The position numbers and the translations under genes are program-made. DNA of 64,000 nucleotides from CAWGXG01 sp963826505 (GTDB lineage: Bacteria; Chloroflexota; Anaerolineae; Aggregatilineales; Aggregatilineaceae): the NCBI GenBank assembly GCA_963826505.1, contig CAWGXG010000010.1:62001-126000 (forward strand). The letters run 5' to 3'. The notes under the pieces were generated by a model. It was not told where the DNA came from and did no database searches. It worked only from the letters and a program-made list of their open reading frames with translations. Shown piece by piece: positions 62,294-64,000 of this stretch. Numbering within the stretch: the first letter of the stretch is position 1; the number at the start of each line of letters is the position of its first letter.

Positions 62294-64000
62294 TTACCCC
62301 CGCGCTCGGACCGCGGCGCGTTCCTGTCGTGCCGCGATCGGCAGCGTGAAGTGGAAGGTTGTCCCCACGTCGATCGCGCTCTCGACCCATACCTTGCCGC
62401 CGTGCATGTCGATCAGACCGCGCGTGATCGTCAGGCCCAGGCCGGTGCCGGGCTGTTCGCGCGTCAGGGGGTTTTCGCTGCGGAAATAGGGGGTGAACAA
62501 CTGCCGCAGATCATCGTCAGTCATGCCGATGCCCGTATCGCGCACCATGCAGTGCACCACTTCGGGCGGACCCTGCGGATCCCACTGGTTGCGCACCGCC
62601 TCGGCCCGGATGATGATCGTTCCGGCGGGCGGCGTGTACTTGTAGGCGTTGGAAATGAAATTCGTCATGACCTGGATCAGGCGGTTCTGGTCGCCGCGCA
62701 CGTAGGGCAGGTCTTCCGGCACGTCGAGCACCAGTTCCTGCTCTTTTTCGTCGATCATGCGCTGCTGGGCGCGCAGCGTCTCTGTGACCACGTTGCGGAA
62801 ATTGACGTTAGTCAGGTCCAGGCGCAGGTTATCGGTCTGCTGCTTGGTGAGGTCGTTGAGGTCGCTCACGAGTGTTTCCATACGCGCCACGTTGTTGAAA
62901 ATCGTGTGGAGGAAGTCCGACTGCTGCTCGTTAACCGGTCCCACCACACCCTTGAGCAGCAGGTCCGTGTAGCCCTTCATGCTCGTCATGGGATTCTTCA
63001 ACTCGTGCGCCACAAACGACACAAATTCGCTCTTGGCGACGTTGGCGCGCTGGAGCTCGCTGAACAGTTGGGCGTTCACGATAGCGGGTGTGGCGTGCTC
63101 CGCAAGACGGGCCACGAAGTCGAGGTCGAGCAGCCCCAGCTCGCCCTCGCGATCACTTTCAAGGATGATCACGCCGATCACGCGACTGGCACTGAACAGC
63201 GGGACCGTCATCTGCGCGACACAGCCCGGCAGCGACTCGGCGGAACCGGGTTCCATGCCAAGCTCGGTATTGAGCGACGGGCGTCCACTACGCACCGCGC
63301 GCCCCAACGGCCCCTGATCATCGGGGAAATCGCGGCGGGTCGTGCCCCGGTAATACATCGTCCCTTCCGGGTAACCATACGAGGCCAGCAAGCGCACGAT
63401 CCCGCGCTCGTGGTCGCGAATGAACAGCGCTCCAGCGGCGGCACCACTCTTACGCAGCGCCCAGTCCATCGTAATATCGACCACTTTTTCCAGGTTGAGC
63501 GTGCGGTTTAATTCCTGGTCGATACGCTGCATGGTGTCGAGTTCCTGCACGCGCAGGGCAAGCTGTTGGTCGGTCATATCGAACAGGCGCGCGTTTTCGA
63601 TGGCGATAGCGGCCTGCCCGGCAAACGTCGCCAGCATGTCGGCGTCTTCGGTGATGAAGATCCCGCCGCCGCGCTTGTTGAGCACCTGCAGCACGCCGAT
63701 CGCGCGACCAGCCACCATCAGCGGGACAGACAGGATCGCCCCGGTACGGAAAGCGGGTGCGGGGTCCGCCTTTGGCGGGTGATCGTGCCCGTTGTCGCCT
63801 ACGGTCAGCGCCTGTTCTTCCCCGGTGGAACGGATGTCACCAAACCAGCGCGAGTCGCGTACCGGGTCGTTGACGATGATCGGCTCGCCGCGCTGGACGG
63901 TCGCGCCCGCCAACCCGGTCCCCGCCGGGAGCCGCGTCCCGATCAGGTCTTCGCCCGCGCCGCCGACCACCACGCGGAACTGGAGATCGCCCGTTTCCTC
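62294..64000 (-). CDS. GAF-domain sensor histidine kinase, N-terminus missing
   Basis: At least 568 residues are visible; the N-terminus lies beyond the right edge. GAF 1 ('TGDLQFRVVVGGAGEDLIGTRLPAGTGLAG', 'LSVPLMVAGRAIGVLQVLNKRGGG') and GAF 2 ('AAGALFIRDHERGIVRLLASYGYP', 'VPLFSASRVIGVIILESDREG') precede the H-box 'VSFVAHELKNPMTSMKGYTDLLLKG'. The ATPase has 'LIQVMTNFISNAYKYTP', 'VRDTGIGM' and 'GTGLGLTI'. A soluble sensor with two ligand-binding domains; no partner regulator is in the window. Confidence 0.92.
   Translation of the reverse strand, partial: EETGDLQFRVVVGGAGEDLIGTRLPAGTGLAGATVQRGEPIIVNDPVRDSRWFGDIRSTGEEQALTVGDNGHDHPPKADPAPAFRTGAILSVPLMVAGRAIGVLQVLNKRGGGIFITEDADMLATFAGQAAIAIENARLFDMTDQQLALRVQELDTMQRIDQELNRTLNLEKVVDITMDWALRKSGAAAGALFIRDHERGIVRLLASYGYPEGTMYYRGTTRRDFPDDQGPLGRAVRSGRPSLNTELGMEPGSAESLPGCVAQMTVPLFSASRVIGVIILESDREGELGLLDLDFVARLAEHATPAIVNAQLFSELQRANVAKSEFVSFVAHELKNPMTSMKGYTDLLLKGVVGPVNEQQSDFLHTIFNNVARMETLVSDLNDLTKQQTDNLRLDLTNVNFRNVVTETLRAQQRMIDEKEQELVLDVPEDLPYVRGDQNRLIQVMTNFISNAYKYTPPAGTIIIRAEAVRNQWDPQGPPEVVHCMVRDTGIGMTDDDLRQLFTPYFRSENPLTREQPGTGLGLTITRGLIDMHGGKVWVESAIDVGTTFHFTLPIAARQERAAVRARG

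Overview
The window is high-GC, densely coded bacterial chromosome carrying both housekeeping and accessory genes. It most resembles Chloroflexota (Anaerolineae-like). This is inferred from the gene mix (a tubulin-like/AAA fusion, Ser/Thr kinase with an AAA front end, 7TM and PAS histidine kinases with the 'FAHTVAHDL' H-box, GTG starts, a lone Flp-type pilin, an S1 protein with four S1 repeats). No rRNA or intact tRNA is present to confirm it.

Layout. 1-9.8 kb: partial DUF2188 protein, a MarR regulator with a promoter that predicts a leaderless mRNA, radical SAM, GrpB, Flp pilin, a frameshifted zinc-ribbon protein, Hsp20, MFS transporter, a flippase-like membrane protein, a dual-specificity phosphatase and a class I amidotransferase-type hydrolase. 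9.8-17.2 kb: a two-gene operon encoding a 1356-aa degenerate tubulin-like/AAA protein and an AAA-Ser/Thr kinase, then a lipase-like hydrolase. 17.2-18.2 kb: a small mobile scar, with a tyrosine-recombinase fragment, a cupin gene and an IS630-like transposase fragment. 18.2-25.7 kb: two ABC importer operons on the minus strand, one peptide-type lacking its ATPases and one sugar-type with a palindromic operator over its promoter. 25.7-31.4 kb: Tag glycosylase, two-domain VOC protein, TPR protein, small acidic protein, THUMP-like methyltransferase, Pro/Gln/Tyr-rich membrane protein. 31.7-41.9 kb: exported trypsin-like protease, a membrane protein paired with an M23-like protein, two sister histidine kinases, a phosphoribosyltransferase, DUF402. 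41.9-44.3 kb: translation cluster rpsA-rpsU-infA, driven by a textbook promoter with a long leader. 45-53 kb: dnaE (one frameshift), CYTH protein, a tight cluster of DnaA-box-like sites, ROK fructokinase, 4-alpha-glucanotransferase. 53-64 kb: DUF3298 protein, methylmalonyl-CoA mutase broken by four single-base shifts, nitrilase-family amidase, a frameshifted FtsX/MacB-type permease, a cyclic-nucleotide-domain histidine kinase, a HEPN/MNT toxin-antitoxin pair and a GAF histidine kinase running off the end.

Two window-wide patterns stand out. First, six intergenic sites carry perfectly phased heptamer arrays (unit CTGNNNN, commonest CTGATCG), resembling the short tandem heptamer repeats of cyanobacteria. 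Second, five plus-strand genes carry single-base frameshifts whose removal restores full-length proteins, including dnaE, which is normally essential. Draft sequence error is the simplest explanation, and real decay or recoding should be tested. The least familiar protein system here is the tubulin-like/AAA plus AAA-kinase operon.
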